Assembly: GCA_964457545.1 (NCBI GenBank)
Contig: CAYWEN010000007.1
Location: 1-64,000 of the forward strand
Reading direction: 5' to 3'
Length of the DNA: 64,000 nucleotides
Source: JAGGTJ01 sp964457545
GTDB taxonomy: Bacteria > Desulfobacterota > DSM-4660 > Desulfatiglandales > Desulfatiglandaceae
Part shown: one piece after another, positions 55,836-64,000 of the stretch
How the letters are laid out: every line of letters starts with the position of its first letter
Numbering within the stretch: the first letter of the stretch is position 1
Notes under the pieces: generated by a model
The model's input: only the letters and a program-made list of their open reading frames with translations
Database searches by the model: none
Told to the model about the DNA's origin: nothing
Made by a program: the position numbers and the translations under genes

Positions 55836-57230
55836 ATGTCCTTTATGAAGAAAATTTTTTATATATCCATACTCGCTGCTATGGCATTCTTCATGATGTT
55901 TTCATGGAACAGCCCCCCAAAAAAAGAGAAGAGCCAAGGTGTATTTAAGAGAATATTCAAAACAGGAAAACTCACGGTCATCACCATAAACAACCCCCAT
56001 TCCTACTACATATACCGTGATGAACCAATGGGTTTTGAATATGACATGGCAAAGGCATTTGCCGACTACATGAAATTACAACTTGATGTTGTAATAGTTC
56101 CATGGAATGATATTTTCCCTGCGCTTGAGACCGAAAGGGGCGATTTTGCTGCAGGTGAACTTACCCGAACGCCTTCACGTGACAAAATTGCAGACTTCTC
56201 TGTAGGATATCTGGATATCCGGCAAATGATCATTATTCACAAGAACAACCACAAGATAAAAGACAAAGAAGATCTCAATGGTGTAACAGTGCATGTACGT
56301 GCAGGAAGCGCTTACATACGGAACCTCGTGGAACTGAGAAATCATGGAATAAACATACATATAGCGCTGTCTGACAGGCCTGTTGAAGAACTCATACGCA
56401 TGGTCGCAGAAAAAAAGATAACAGCAACCGTATCTTATTCTAACATAGCCCGTCTGAACCGTCGATATTATCCTGCAATATCAATAGCCTTTTCAATAGG
56501 AGGCATTCAACGGCTGCGGTGGGCCGTAAAAAAAGGTGAAACCAGACTGCTTGCCAAAATAAACCAGTTTATAAAACAGATAAAAAAAGACGGGACATTT
56601 CAGAAGATTTACAACAAATATTACGCAAATATAGATAGTTTTGACTATGTGGACCTGATCAAATTTCATCGTGCCATTACTACAAAACTGCCTGTTTATA
56701 ATCATATAATAAAAAGGGCAGCAGCAAAATATCATTTTGACTGGAGGCTGATTGCAGCCATAATATATCAGGAATCACATTTTGATCCCATGGCCACCAG
56801 CTATACAGGGGCCCAGGGAATAATGCAGCTTACTGAAATCACGGCAGCGGAAATGGGAATACGTGACCGCCTTGATCCGGAACAAAGCATAATGGGCGGA
56901 GTCAAATATCTGAAATGGCTCTACGACACGTTCAAAGATATAAAGGATCCTGACCGGACATTTATAACCCTTGCGGCATATAACGTAGGGAGAGGCCATA
57001 TATTAGATGCCAGAAATCTTGCAAAAGCCAATGGTCTTGATCCCAACAGCTGGGCTGATCTCAAGCAGGTATTACCTCTTTTATCATACCCCAAGTATTA
57101 TAAAAACACTGCATACGGTTACTGCAGAGGCAGTGAACCTGTCAAATATGTAGAAAACATACGTGTTTACCATGACATATTGAAAAGAAAGGCCATTGAA
57201 CACATTTTTAAGCAAAAAATCATTATTTAG
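55836..57230 (+). CDS. mltF: MltF-like lytic transglycosylase
   Basis: A 464-residue exported protein: signal peptide (about residues 4-24), a solute-binding-like domain (SBP_bac_3, about 45-270) and a C-terminal SLT transglycosylase domain (about 295-440) with the catalytic glutamate in IYQESHFDPMATS, then GAQGIMQL and LAAYNVGRGH. It cleaves peptidoglycan glycan chains in the periplasm. Length and domain order fit MltF. An in-frame ATG three codons in (MKKIFY) is an alternative start. Confidence 0.93.
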   Translation: MSFMKKIFYISILAAMAFFMMFSWNSPPKKEKSQGVFKRIFKTGKLTVITINNPHSYYIYRDEPMGFEYDMAKAFADYMKLQLDVVIVPWNDIFPALETERGDFAAGELTRTPSRDKIADFSVGYLDIRQMIIIHKNNHKIKDKEDLNGVTVHVRAGSAYIRNLVELRNHGINIHIALSDRPVEELIRMVAEKKITATVSYSNIARLNRRYYPAISIAFSIGGIQRLRWAVKKGETRLLAKINQFIKQIKKDGTFQKIYNKYYANIDSFDYVDLIKFHRAITTKLPVYNHIIKRAAAKYHFDWRLIAAIIYQESHFDPMATSYTGAQGIMQLTEITAAEMGIRDRLDPEQSIMGGVKYLKWLYDTFKDIKDPDRTFITLAAYNVGRGHILDARNLAKANGLDPNSWADLKQVLPLLSYPKYYKNTAYGYCRGSEPVKYVENIRVYHDILKRKAIEHIFKQKIII

Positions 57231-57395
57231 TATCCATCCATAAACAAGACCGTAAACACCCGTGAATTTTCAACCCATAAACAAGATTTTTTGAACAAGA
57301 TCAAGAAAGCCAAGGGATCATGCGGAGCCATACTGTAAGTGCACTGTGCAAGAAATTCCGCATATTGTACAAAAAGGCCATTTATAGATGAAAAC
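57231..57395 (+). repeat. Dispersed repeat, complete long copy
   Basis: Begins one base after the mltF stop: TATCCATCCATAAACAAGAC, inner box TTTTCAACCCATAAACAAGA, TTTTTTGAACAAGATCAAGA, a middle with AAGAAATTCCGCATATTGTA and right arm CAAAAAGGCCATTTATAGAT. All boxes are in order. Confidence 0.88.
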
Positions 57396-57617
57396 TGTCT
57401 TAACCTGATTTATAACATCCTGTAACTGTTTCTATGACAATTGCAATAAAAAACAGACCATAGCCATAGCAGAACAAAAAATAAAAATACAGTTTGTTTT
57501 TTGCATACAGCCTGTGTATATATTTTCAGAATAGACTTTCAGCAACCTTACTTTCCGATTTTAAAATCAGACAAGCCAGATAACAACTTCAATCATAACA
57601 GGAGAGATTTAAAAAAA
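57396..57617. other. Promoter region of efp
   Basis: About 220 bases between the repeat and efp, likely holding the efp promoter. A weak TTGCAT and TATATT pair lies near 57501-57525 but the spacing is too short to be sure. Confidence 0.4.
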
Positions 57618-58181
57618 ATGCATACGGCAAGCGATTTGAGAAAGGGATTAAAAATCCAGATTGACAATGAACCATATATAATAATTGATTTTCAGTTTTC
57701 AAAACCCGGCAAGGGTCAATCTCTTTACAGATGCAAACTCAAAAACATGATCTCAGGCATTATTTTTGATCGGACGTACAGATCCGGAGATACATTTCAG
57801 CCAGCTGCCATAGAAGAACGTAAGATGCAATACCTGTACTCCCAGAATAATCAGGCATGTTTTATGGATACAGAAAACTATGAGCAGGTGTTTCTGACTG
57901 ATGACCAGTTAGGCGATGCAAAGAACTTTCTGATAGACAATCTCGATGTCAGCATACTGTTTTTCGATGACAAGCCAATAGGTATTACACTGCCCAACTT
58001 TGTCGACATGAAGGTAATAAAAGGTGATCCATGGGCAAAGGGAGATTCTGTTACCGGTGATACCAAACCTGTAACCGTTGAATCAGGTTATGAACTCAGG
58101 GTTCCGCCATTCGTTGAAAAGGGTGACAAGATAACCATAGACACAAGAACAGGCCAGTACGTCACAAGAGTCAAAGGATAG
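57618..58181 (+). CDS. efp: Elongation factor P
   Basis: A 187-residue EF-P that relieves ribosome stalling at proline runs. The N-terminal KOW-like domain holds the modification loop SKPGKGQ; Lys32 corresponds to Escherichia coli Lys34, the site of beta-lysylation. The C-terminal OB domains end VDTRTG-like ITIDTRTGQYVTRVKG. The start at 57618 is chosen because the 39 codons above it have no family sequence. The modifying enzyme gene epmA follows 14 bases later. Confidence 0.97.
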   Translation: MHTASDLRKGLKIQIDNEPYIIIDFQFSKPGKGQSLYRCKLKNMISGIIFDRTYRSGDTFQPAAIEERKMQYLYSQNNQACFMDTENYEQVFLTDDQLGDAKNFLIDNLDVSILFFDDKPIGITLPNFVDMKVIKGDPWAKGDSVTGDTKPVTVESGYELRVPPFVEKGDKITIDTRTGQYVTRVKG

Positions 58182-58195
58182 GATAGTTACAATAC

Positions 58196-59122
58196 GTGGA
58201 TAATGAGCAACAAGACCTTGCAGATAAAAATTATACACTCTGGAAACGCGCAATAATAATTCAGGCTATACGTCGGTTTTTTATTGCAAACAATTACCTC
58301 GAAATTGAAACCCCATGCATCATACCTGCTCCAGCTCCAGAGGCTTACATTGAAACAATAAGGGCAGAAGATAATTATCTTCATCCCTCACCTGAGTTGT
58401 GCATGAAACGCATCCTTGCAGCCGGTTATGAAAAGATATTTCAGATATGCAGGTGTTTCAGAGCAAAAGAGCGCGGAAAGCTGCATCTTCCAGAGTTTAC
58501 CATGCTGGAGTGGTATTCAGCAAATACCGATTATACTGACCTGATGAAAGATTGCGAAGACCTTGTTTCCTCACTTTCAAAAAAGATAAACGGAAACCTG
58601 TTTCTCTCTTACAGGAACAGACCTATAGACCTTACACCTCCATGGGAACGACTGACCGTTCGCGAGGCGTTTTTGCGCTTTGCATTCATTGATCCTGAAA
58701 CCGCCATAGAACAAGACTGTTTTGATGAAATAATGTCATTTAAAATAGAGCCGCATCTTGGCACAAAAAAACCTACATTCTTGTATGACTACCCTTCATC
58801 GCTTGCATCTCTGGCACGTATAAAACCCGGCAACGAGAAGGTTGCGGAAAGGTGCGAACTATTCATATCAGGCATTGAAATTTCCAATGGCTTTTCAGAA
58901 TTGACGGATCCGGAAGAACAAAAGGCTCGTTTCATGCAGGAAACCAGAAAGATGCAGAACCTCGGAACTCCCACCTGTCCCACACCAAAGAAATTTCTTA
59001 ATGCCCTGAAACATATGCCAGAATCTGCTGGCATGGCACTTGGAATAGACAGATTGGTAATGATATTAACCGATAAAGACAGAATAGACGATGTTGTTGC
59101 CTTTACACCAGAATCCCTTTAA
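58196..59122 (+). CDS. epmA: EF-P lysyltransferase EpmA (GenX/PoxA)
   Basis: A 308-residue enzyme like the catalytic core of lysyl-tRNA synthetase without its anticodon domain. Motif 1 is in IRRFFIANNYLEIETPCI, motif 2 in FRAKERGKLHLPEFTMLEWY near 99 and motif 3 in SAGMALGIDRLVMIL near 280. It attaches beta-lysine to the EF-P lysine loop. GTG start after AAAGGATAGG. EpmB (lysine 2,3-aminomutase), needed to supply beta-lysine, is not in this window. Confidence 0.95.
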   Translation: MDNEQQDLADKNYTLWKRAIIIQAIRRFFIANNYLEIETPCIIPAPAPEAYIETIRAEDNYLHPSPELCMKRILAAGYEKIFQICRCFRAKERGKLHLPEFTMLEWYSANTDYTDLMKDCEDLVSSLSKKINGNLFLSYRNRPIDLTPPWERLTVREAFLRFAFIDPETAIEQDCFDEIMSFKIEPHLGTKKPTFLYDYPSSLASLARIKPGNEKVAERCELFISGIEISNGFSELTDPEEQKARFMQETRKMQNLGTPTCPTPKKFLNALKHMPESAGMALGIDRLVMILTDKDRIDDVVAFTPESL

Positions 59123-59267
59123 AACAACAGTTGATTGAAAGCCTTCTATGAGAACCGGCATTATGCCATACCTGTTTGAGCCACACCTTTAGAAGACATA
59201 TGTAACAACTGAACACACAAGAAGATATCCAAAAAATTACCGTCAAAAACAACGGACACTTTCATTC

Positions 59268-59305
59268 AAAAAAAACCGTATCTGTAATGAGATACGGTTT
59301 TTTTT
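59268..59305. terminator. Bidirectional terminator after epmA
   Basis: A 16-base perfect stem (59268-59283 with 59290-59305) and a 6-base loop; core CCGTATCT/AGATACGG flanked by eight A and eight T. It lies between the converging epmA and PEP-CTERM genes and suits both strands. Confidence 0.95.
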
Positions 59306-59433
59306 GATATATATACAATCTGTTAGATCGTAAACCAAGGCCGCTCAACCGAAAAACGCATGCTAGCCCCCTTGCTAAAGATTACAACAAAGAAAGACCA
59401 AACCCTAACAAAACCGGTTTGTCAATATAAAAC

Positions 59434-60138
59434 CTATGCCCTTATAAAAAACTGTCTACAGCTCACACAGGCAATACCAAGCAAACCAATTCCAAGCAAA
59501 AGCATAGTAACCGGTTCAGGCACAGGGGTTAAAAACACATCATTTGCACACCACGGAGTATATCCTACTGCAAAATCCGAATTAACAGTAATGTTGAGAT
59601 TGGAAAAATCGTATGTCAGAGTACCTGCAGCAGAATCCCAGACAGGCTCAAATGATGAAACAAGGGAGAGATGATCAGCATTAATCCCGTTGACATGACC
59701 AGTTCTGCCGTAAGGATGATCAACATATTCATACGAATACCCGGAAGAAACAGAATACAGGCCATCACTGGCAGGCGCTGTCTTGTCATAGGTATCATGT
59801 CCGGAAGAAGCCCCATCATCTGAATCATAGACAATATAATCCCACGAATCCCAGGGGCCTCCGGTACTGATAAAAAGAGAATCCCAAACGCGTCTGTCTG
59901 ACATATATATGGTTACTGATTCCAGTTGCCCCGGATTTGCAGCATCACCGCTTACCTCTACCGCGGCCTTTGCAATCGTAGGGGTGCCAATTTCATCCTG
60001 ATTCGCTCCATGCGTTACTGTCTGTCCAGGCCAATTTTTATAAATATCACCATAAGTCAATACAGTAGCAAGGCCTGGAGCTTTAAGCAAAAAAATACCT
60101 GCCACAGATAAAACCAAAATTTTGAAAATCTTTTTCAT
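59434..60138 (-). CDS. PEP-CTERM exported protein
   Basis: A 234-residue protein with a signal peptide (MKKIFKILVLSVAGIFLLKA, cleavage after GLA) and a C-terminal PEP-CTERM sorting signal: PVPEPVTMLLLGIGLLG with a short hydrophobic helix and the ending CRQFFIRA. The middle is rich in Ser, Thr, Gly, Tyr and Asp. Such proteins are cut by exosortase (EpsH type) and attached to or passed through the envelope, often with exopolysaccharide genes. The start at 60138 is chosen because GGAG lies six bases upstream; the other ATG directly touches it. Confidence 0.92.
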   Translation of the reverse strand: MKKIFKILVLSVAGIFLLKAPGLATVLTYGDIYKNWPGQTVTHGANQDEIGTPTIAKAAVEVSGDAANPGQLESVTIYMSDRRVWDSLFISTGGPWDSWDYIVYDSDDGASSGHDTYDKTAPASDGLYSVSSGYSYEYVDHPYGRTGHVNGINADHLSLVSSFEPVWDSAAGTLTYDFSNLNITVNSDFAVGYTPWCANDVFLTPVPEPVTMLLLGIGLLGIACVSCRQFFIRA

Positions 60139-61203
60139 CTTCATCTCCTTTTTAATTTTATGATATTTTTATAAACATCCATAGCATTATGCCCAAAACA
60201 TAAGCAACAATCATACCGAAAATAAAGGAAGACAGAAGAATTTACTTTTTTAAAATAAAAATACTTTAATATCGGTGAGTTATAATGCAAACACACAAAC
60301 AAATACCGACATGTAAAGATAGAGCCAAACATAAATTATGAAATAAAATCAACAATAATTATTACATAAATTACACAATATGCAATTGTGTCGATCTGAC
60401 ACTGAACCAATTCAGCCAATATATTCCGTATATTACGGCAAAGAAAAGCGCCATAACAAAACAGGAAAGAATTTACTCAAAACGGATTTCAATACAAATT
60501 TATCTGTTTTCCATCCAGAAATGGTCTTTTTGCACAATACCAGTGTCAACATACGGAATTCCTTGTGGAATGTCTGCGGACCTCCAGATACCCCCTTGAC
60601 TTCTATAGTCTTGTACAAAACTTCCATTTATGGATTGGAAACTCATATGGTGTCCACAGTCTGTTTATGAAGGGAATCAGTCTAAACAATGAAAAGAAAG
60701 ATATGGAAGGTTTTGTTGGATTTGATCGGAAAAACCATATGATATCATTTTGATTGTTTCAGGCAGGCATCTCCCAAAAAAACAGAGGGAGGTATGGCAG
60801 AAACACATACAAACAAAATATTTACTGACAAAAAACAGCATACCCTGTCAGAACGGTTGAGCAAAACACAAAAGACTGCGCCTAATAATACCTACAAAGA
60901 CAAGAAGAATTATTCTGGACAGGGTCCGATTTTACCACTAACACAACAACCCGGCCGCATAAACAGGGACAGATCTGCTGAAATTCCGATATAATGATTA
61001 ATTGAAGCACAACACTGACAAAAACAATTACAGCTGTATTCCCCTGTACCATGACAGTTTGCATAAAGATAAAAAAACCAGCACATCAAAACGGAATCGG
61101 CTGAATTGAATTGCCATAGCAGGAAAATGGGACATGGACAAACAGTGTCCACTGAACCAGAAACTGACATCTCAAGATTGAAAACACCGCCATATCCCGG
61201 AAT
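60139..61203. other. One-kilobase gap with one long repeat
   Basis: About 1,060 bases between the PEP-CTERM gene and cheR. The long repeat copy is at 60510-60672. A small forward frame (60794-60994, 66 codons) has AGGGAGG only two bases before its ATG and no known motif; it is not called. No RNA gene was recognised. Confidence 0.55.
60510..60672 (-). repeat. Dispersed repeat, complete long copy
   Basis: Read on the minus strand: CCTTCATAAACAGACTGTGG, inner box GAGTTTCCAATCCATAAATG, a middle ending CACAAGGAATTCCGTATGTT, then GACACTGGTATTGTGCAAAA, AGACCATTTCTGGATGG. All boxes are in order. Confidence 0.88.
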
Positions 61204-62055
61204 TTATTCTTTGTCGGGCACTAATCGGTAGTAGATGGAACGTATATGCCTGTGCGGTTTAAACTTCGAAGAAATGCCACTCAGCGATTCAGTGGATCCT
61301 ATTATAAGGTAACCGTCAGGTTCCATAACGGCCGCTATTCTCTCAAACAGCATTTTCCTGTCTTCGATATTAAAATATATGGCTACATTTCTGCAAAGCA
61401 CTATATCAAATTTACCCAAATCCTTGAACGGCAACATCAGATTCAGTTTCCTGAAAGTAGCCATGGCCCTTATCTCGTCTTTCACCTTCCACTCTCCATT
61501 AACCGGAGAAAAATACTTGCGGAGAATTTCGGGAGGCAGACCACGTTCTATCTCAAATTTGTTATAGATGGCCTTACTGGCCCGTGCAATCGCTGTATCC
61601 GAAATATCTGTACCCAACAGTTTTATATTGTATTTCGATATATCAGGTAACAATTCTTTTAATATAATGGCAATGCTGTATATTTCCTGCCCGGTTGAAC
61701 AACCTGCACTCCAAATCCGTACAGGAACGGGCAGTTTACCGGAAAATCTGGCCGAACGGGCATCAATGAGATCCGGCAAAATCTTGTGCCGAAGCACATC
61801 AAAAGGTCCCTTGTCCCGAAAAAACAGGGTTTCATTGGTTGAAATGGCATCTATGATTTTTTTTTCAACAGTCTTGCCAGCATCAGCTATAGCCTTATTA
61901 TAAAGCTCTCTGTAAGAAGAAAAACCATTTTCTTCCAGTAAAGGCCCGAGCCTGGTTTCAAGAAGATAGGTCTTGGTCTGATCAAGGCTGATCCCTGATA
62001 TATCATATATATATTTCAAAAGAAGATCTGTTTCATCCTTAGCTATTTTTACCAT
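61204..62055 (-). CDS. cheR: Chemoreceptor methyltransferase CheR
   Basis: A 283-residue enzyme that methylates chemoreceptor glutamates using SAM. It has an N-terminal helical domain (residues 1-75) and a Rossmann domain with the SAM motif IWSAGCSTGQEIYSIAI near 115, and CRNVAIYFN near 224. It is the last of the minus-strand cheW-cheB-cheR set; cheB ends 223 bases upstream. The chemoreceptors themselves are not in the window. Confidence 0.95.
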   Translation of the reverse strand: MVKIAKDETDLLLKYIYDISGISLDQTKTYLLETRLGPLLEENGFSSYRELYNKAIADAGKTVEKKIIDAISTNETLFFRDKGPFDVLRHKILPDLIDARSARFSGKLPVPVRIWSAGCSTGQEIYSIAIILKELLPDISKYNIKLLGTDISDTAIARASKAIYNKFEIERGLPPEILRKYFSPVNGEWKVKDEIRAMATFRKLNLMLPFKDLGKFDIVLCRNVAIYFNIEDRKMLFERIAAVMEPDGYLIIGSTESLSGISSKFKPHRHIRSIYYRLVPDKE

Positions 62056-62277
62056 AACTCATACTCTTCCTTAGCAGGTTCTCATTCATAAATGGCCGCT
62101 GGCCACAATGTTTCCCACTGCCGTGCATTTCTTGTCCTATACCTGGGGCAGGGCAGATGCTTTCCGGCTGAGAAACATGGCAAACACCTTATTTTGCAAA
62201 CAACATTCAACCTGCATGTTAAAATTCCAGCACAATCATAAAAAAACATCTTTGGACACCAGGCACTGCTCTGGGTT
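62056..62277. other. cheB-cheR gap with repeat fragment
   Basis: About 220 bases. TTCTCATTCATAAATGGCCG at 62079-62098 is the complement of a repeat right arm, followed by diverged sequence. No gene. Confidence 0.5.
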
Positions 62278-63345
62278 CTACCTGTTCCTAACTGTCTTTG
62301 CAATCTCATACGCAATTTTATCCAGAGGAGCAACAACATCAACAATTCCTGCCTCAGTTGGACCTTTGGGCATTCCATACACAACACAACTGGCTGCATC
62401 CTGAGCAATTATGGTTGCACCTGTACGTTTCATCAGTTCAAGTCCACGTGTGCCATCAGATCCCATGCCGGTCATAATTACACCTGTAGAACGTCCCTTG
62501 TAAACATGGGCGATTGATTTGAAAAGATAGTCAACTGAGGGTTTGCAATTGTTTTCAGGCGGATCATCTGTAACCCTCACCACCTTGCGTGTCCCTCCAA
62601 TACTTGCCTCTACTTTCATCTGCCTGCCTCCAGGTGCAATAAGGGCAACATTGGGTTGCACAAGCTCACCGTCGACCGCTTCCCTTACTTCCAGAGCACA
62701 TTTGGCGTTAAGCTTGTCCGCCAGAGCCTTTGTAAACTTTGGAGGCATATGTTGGACTATCAATACAGGAACACCCAAATCTCCTGGCAGTCCGGGCATC
62801 ATTACGGCAAGGGAATTTGGTCCTCCCGTTGAAATTCCAATAACCACTACTTCTGAATCACTTCGTTTTTGAACTATGTGTGATTTTGTCTCAGTTGCAT
62901 TGACAGTATGGGAGCTGTGTTTGATTGCCTTGCGACTGGCAAAGGCCGACAACATGGGAACCAGTCTTTTTTTTATTGCCTCCCTGTTTTCTTGCATAGT
63001 TCCTGACTGGGGTTTTGCTATAAAATCAAATGCCCCTAATTCCAGAGCCTTCAAGGTCATTTCACCGCCCTTTTGAGTCAGGCTGCTAAGCATTATCGCC
63101 CCCACATCCAGACCCCTTGATCTAATCTGGGCCAATACCTCAAGGCCATCTATTTCAGGCATTTCTATATCAAGAGTCAATAAATCAGGTTTAAGATGCT
63201 CAATCTTTGACAGGGCTATCTTGCCGTTACTGGCCACACCCACAACTTTCACATTGGGCAATTCAGCCAAAAGATCACTTACAATCTTGCGATAGACAAT
63301 TGAGTCATCCACTATCAAAACACGAAGAATTTGATCAGATTGCAT
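62278..63345 (-). CDS. cheB: Chemotaxis methylesterase CheB
   Basis: A 355-residue response regulator and esterase/amidase. The receiver domain (residues 8-125) has the phosphorylated aspartate in LLTLDIEMPEIDG; the catalytic domain (about 165-345) has Ser in GISTGGPNS, His in VQHMPP and Asp in GMGSDGTRG. It removes methyl groups from chemoreceptors, opposing CheR. The start at 63345 follows AAGGACGG; the frame above lacks a ribosome site. Confidence 0.96.
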   Translation of the reverse strand: MQSDQILRVLIVDDSIVYRKIVSDLLAELPNVKVVGVASNGKIALSKIEHLKPDLLTLDIEMPEIDGLEVLAQIRSRGLDVGAIMLSSLTQKGGEMTLKALELGAFDFIAKPQSGTMQENREAIKKRLVPMLSAFASRKAIKHSSHTVNATETKSHIVQKRSDSEVVVIGISTGGPNSLAVMMPGLPGDLGVPVLIVQHMPPKFTKALADKLNAKCALEVREAVDGELVQPNVALIAPGGRQMKVEASIGGTRKVVRVTDDPPENNCKPSVDYLFKSIAHVYKGRSTGVIMTGMGSDGTRGLELMKRTGATIIAQDAASCVVYGMPKGPTEAGIVDVVAPLDKIAYEIAKTVRNR

Positions 63346-63429
63346 TTGATTTCCGTCCTTGCTGATATATAATACCCGCTCACAATCAGTTCCGGGCACT
63401 ATTGAAGAGTTTGTAATAATTCGCACCAC

Positions 63430-63595
63430 GTTTAGGCACCTAATTCCATTTCCTGAAAACAGAGCAGGGTTTTTCTGATGCGACTGCCGGGGGAGGGCCC
63501 AGAGCAGAAAAAAATCCTCCTGCGCCGGTGGTACGTTCGCTGTTATCCCCCTGTTATTGAGCTGATACGATAATCTCTTACAAAGTTATTGATCT
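63430..63595. other. cheW-cheB gap
   Basis: About 165 bases without a recognised site; a GC-rich stretch near 63485-63535 could fold but no clear stem was defined. Confidence 0.4.
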
Positions 63596-64000
63596 TCATT
63601 CTTCTCTCAGGATCGCCTCCAGATCCAGAATTCCGATCAGACTGTCTGCAGTTTTGAAAACCCCTTCAAAAAAAGATCCCTGGATGGTACCGATATTAGC
63701 AGGGGACATTTCCACCATATCCTTAGTTACTTCAACCACATCACATATCCGATCTACCACCAGACCAATATGTTCATCTTTTGAATTAACTATAATATTC
63801 CTGGTTTTATCTGTAATTCTGGTTGGAACAAGTCCAAGCTTCTTTCCAAGATCAATAACGGTCACAATATGCCCCCTCAGATTCAGAATACCCATGACAT
63901 ATTCCGGTGACTGAGGCACTACTGTCATCTCCATATGTTTGTTTATTTCCTGAATTCCAAGGATATCCATACCGCACAGAGCATCCCCGATATAAAAAGT
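63596..64000 (-). CDS. cheW: CheW chemotaxis coupling protein, partial
   Basis: The last 134 codons of a CheW-domain protein; the N terminus lies beyond the right edge. The frame stays open to 64000 (TFYIGDALCGMDILGIQEI), so the ATG at 63970 is internal. Conserved features: GILNLRGHIVTVIDL near the middle, then GLVVDRICDVVEV. CheW links receptors to the kinase CheA. The gene is upstream of cheB on the same strand. Confidence 0.93.
   Translation of the reverse strand, partial: TFYIGDALCGMDILGIQEINKHMEMTVVPQSPEYVMGILNLRGHIVTVIDLGKKLGLVPTRITDKTRNIIVNSKDEHIGLVVDRICDVVEVTKDMVEMSPANIGTIQGSFFEGVFKTADSLIGILDLEAILREE

Noticed and set aside
12198..60672. CRISPR array
   Set aside because: The repeats are scattered singly over many kilobases, not in a regular row with spacers, and no cas gene is present.
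60794..60994. Forward 66-codon frame with AGGGAGG two bases before ATG
   Set aside because: The spacing is too short for a normal ribosome site, the sequence is Lys/Thr/Gln-rich without motif, and the long gap around it looks non-coding.

Overview
The window looks like a piece of chromosome from a Gram-negative bacterium of moderately low GC. The best guess is Desulfobacterota (the former Deltaproteobacteria), inferred from gene content and not proven. The supporting evidence is the thrS-infC-rpmI-rplT-pheS-pheT-merR order, a DUF3786 iron-sulfur protein next to a DUF1614 membrane protein, the EF-P/EpmA pair, a PEP-CTERM exported protein, O-antigen-type polymerase, CheW/CheB/CheR and a bacterial dynamin. 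Most genes are housekeeping. Intergenic regions are unusually long (often 300-1000 bases) and hold many copies of one dispersed repeat family.

Layout. 0-0.2 kb: start of an exported coiled-coil protein running off the left edge. 0.5-8.2 kb: minus-strand translation cluster thrS, infC, rpmI, rplT, pheS, pheT, merR. infC has no standard start codon in the expected place and probably begins with AUA. 8.7-12.0 kb: HTH-EIIA regulator, ClC transporter and Usp, an operon with ATGA coupling. 13.0-13.3 kb: tRNA-Arg and tRNA-Lys behind a perfect sigma-70 promoter and before a perfect hairpin terminator, then thiL. 14.4-21.3 kb: AsmA-like protein, NUDIX hydrolase, Smr protein and a TPM-nucleotidyltransferase-LemA operon. 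21.9-26.3 kb: cfa, an ABC permease without its ATPase, TetR and an LprI-like protein. 26.5-26.9 kb: a decayed IS3-type transposase. 27.0-31.4 kb: a DltA-like adenylating enzyme overlapping an MBOAT-like membrane protein, then DUF1614. 31.5-38.7 kb: DUF3786/Fe-S protein, HDOD protein, GH13 sugar phosphorylase, GlcG/HbpS-type protein and dynamin. 39.3-45.4 kb: short CDF transporter, hisD, EndoIII-like glycosylase, J-domain protein and PBP1A. 45.9-55.6 kb: UvrD/PcrA helicase, PreP-type protease, MBL hydrolase, two glycosyltransferases and an O-antigen polymerase/ligase. 55.8-60.1 kb: MltF-like transglycosylase, efp-epmA and a PEP-CTERM protein. 61.2-64 kb: cheR, cheB and cheW, with cheW cut by the right edge.

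The most unusual feature is the repeat family: about 100-170 bp elements lying in gaps between genes, in both orientations. Their ends carry TCCATCCATAAA on the left and the inverted TTTATGGATGGA on the right. The right arm (GTGCAAAAAGGCCATTTATG) is the best conserved part. At least a dozen full or partial copies can be read. They resemble a MITE or REP-like element; no encoded mobilising enzyme was seen here.

The genes suggest an envelope-building, motile or surface-sensing bacterium (peptidoglycan synthesis and turnover, O-antigen, possible D-alanyl-like surface modification, chemosensory proteins). No CRISPR array, prophage, rRNA or complete transposon was found. All calls were made by reading the sequence; no database search was run.
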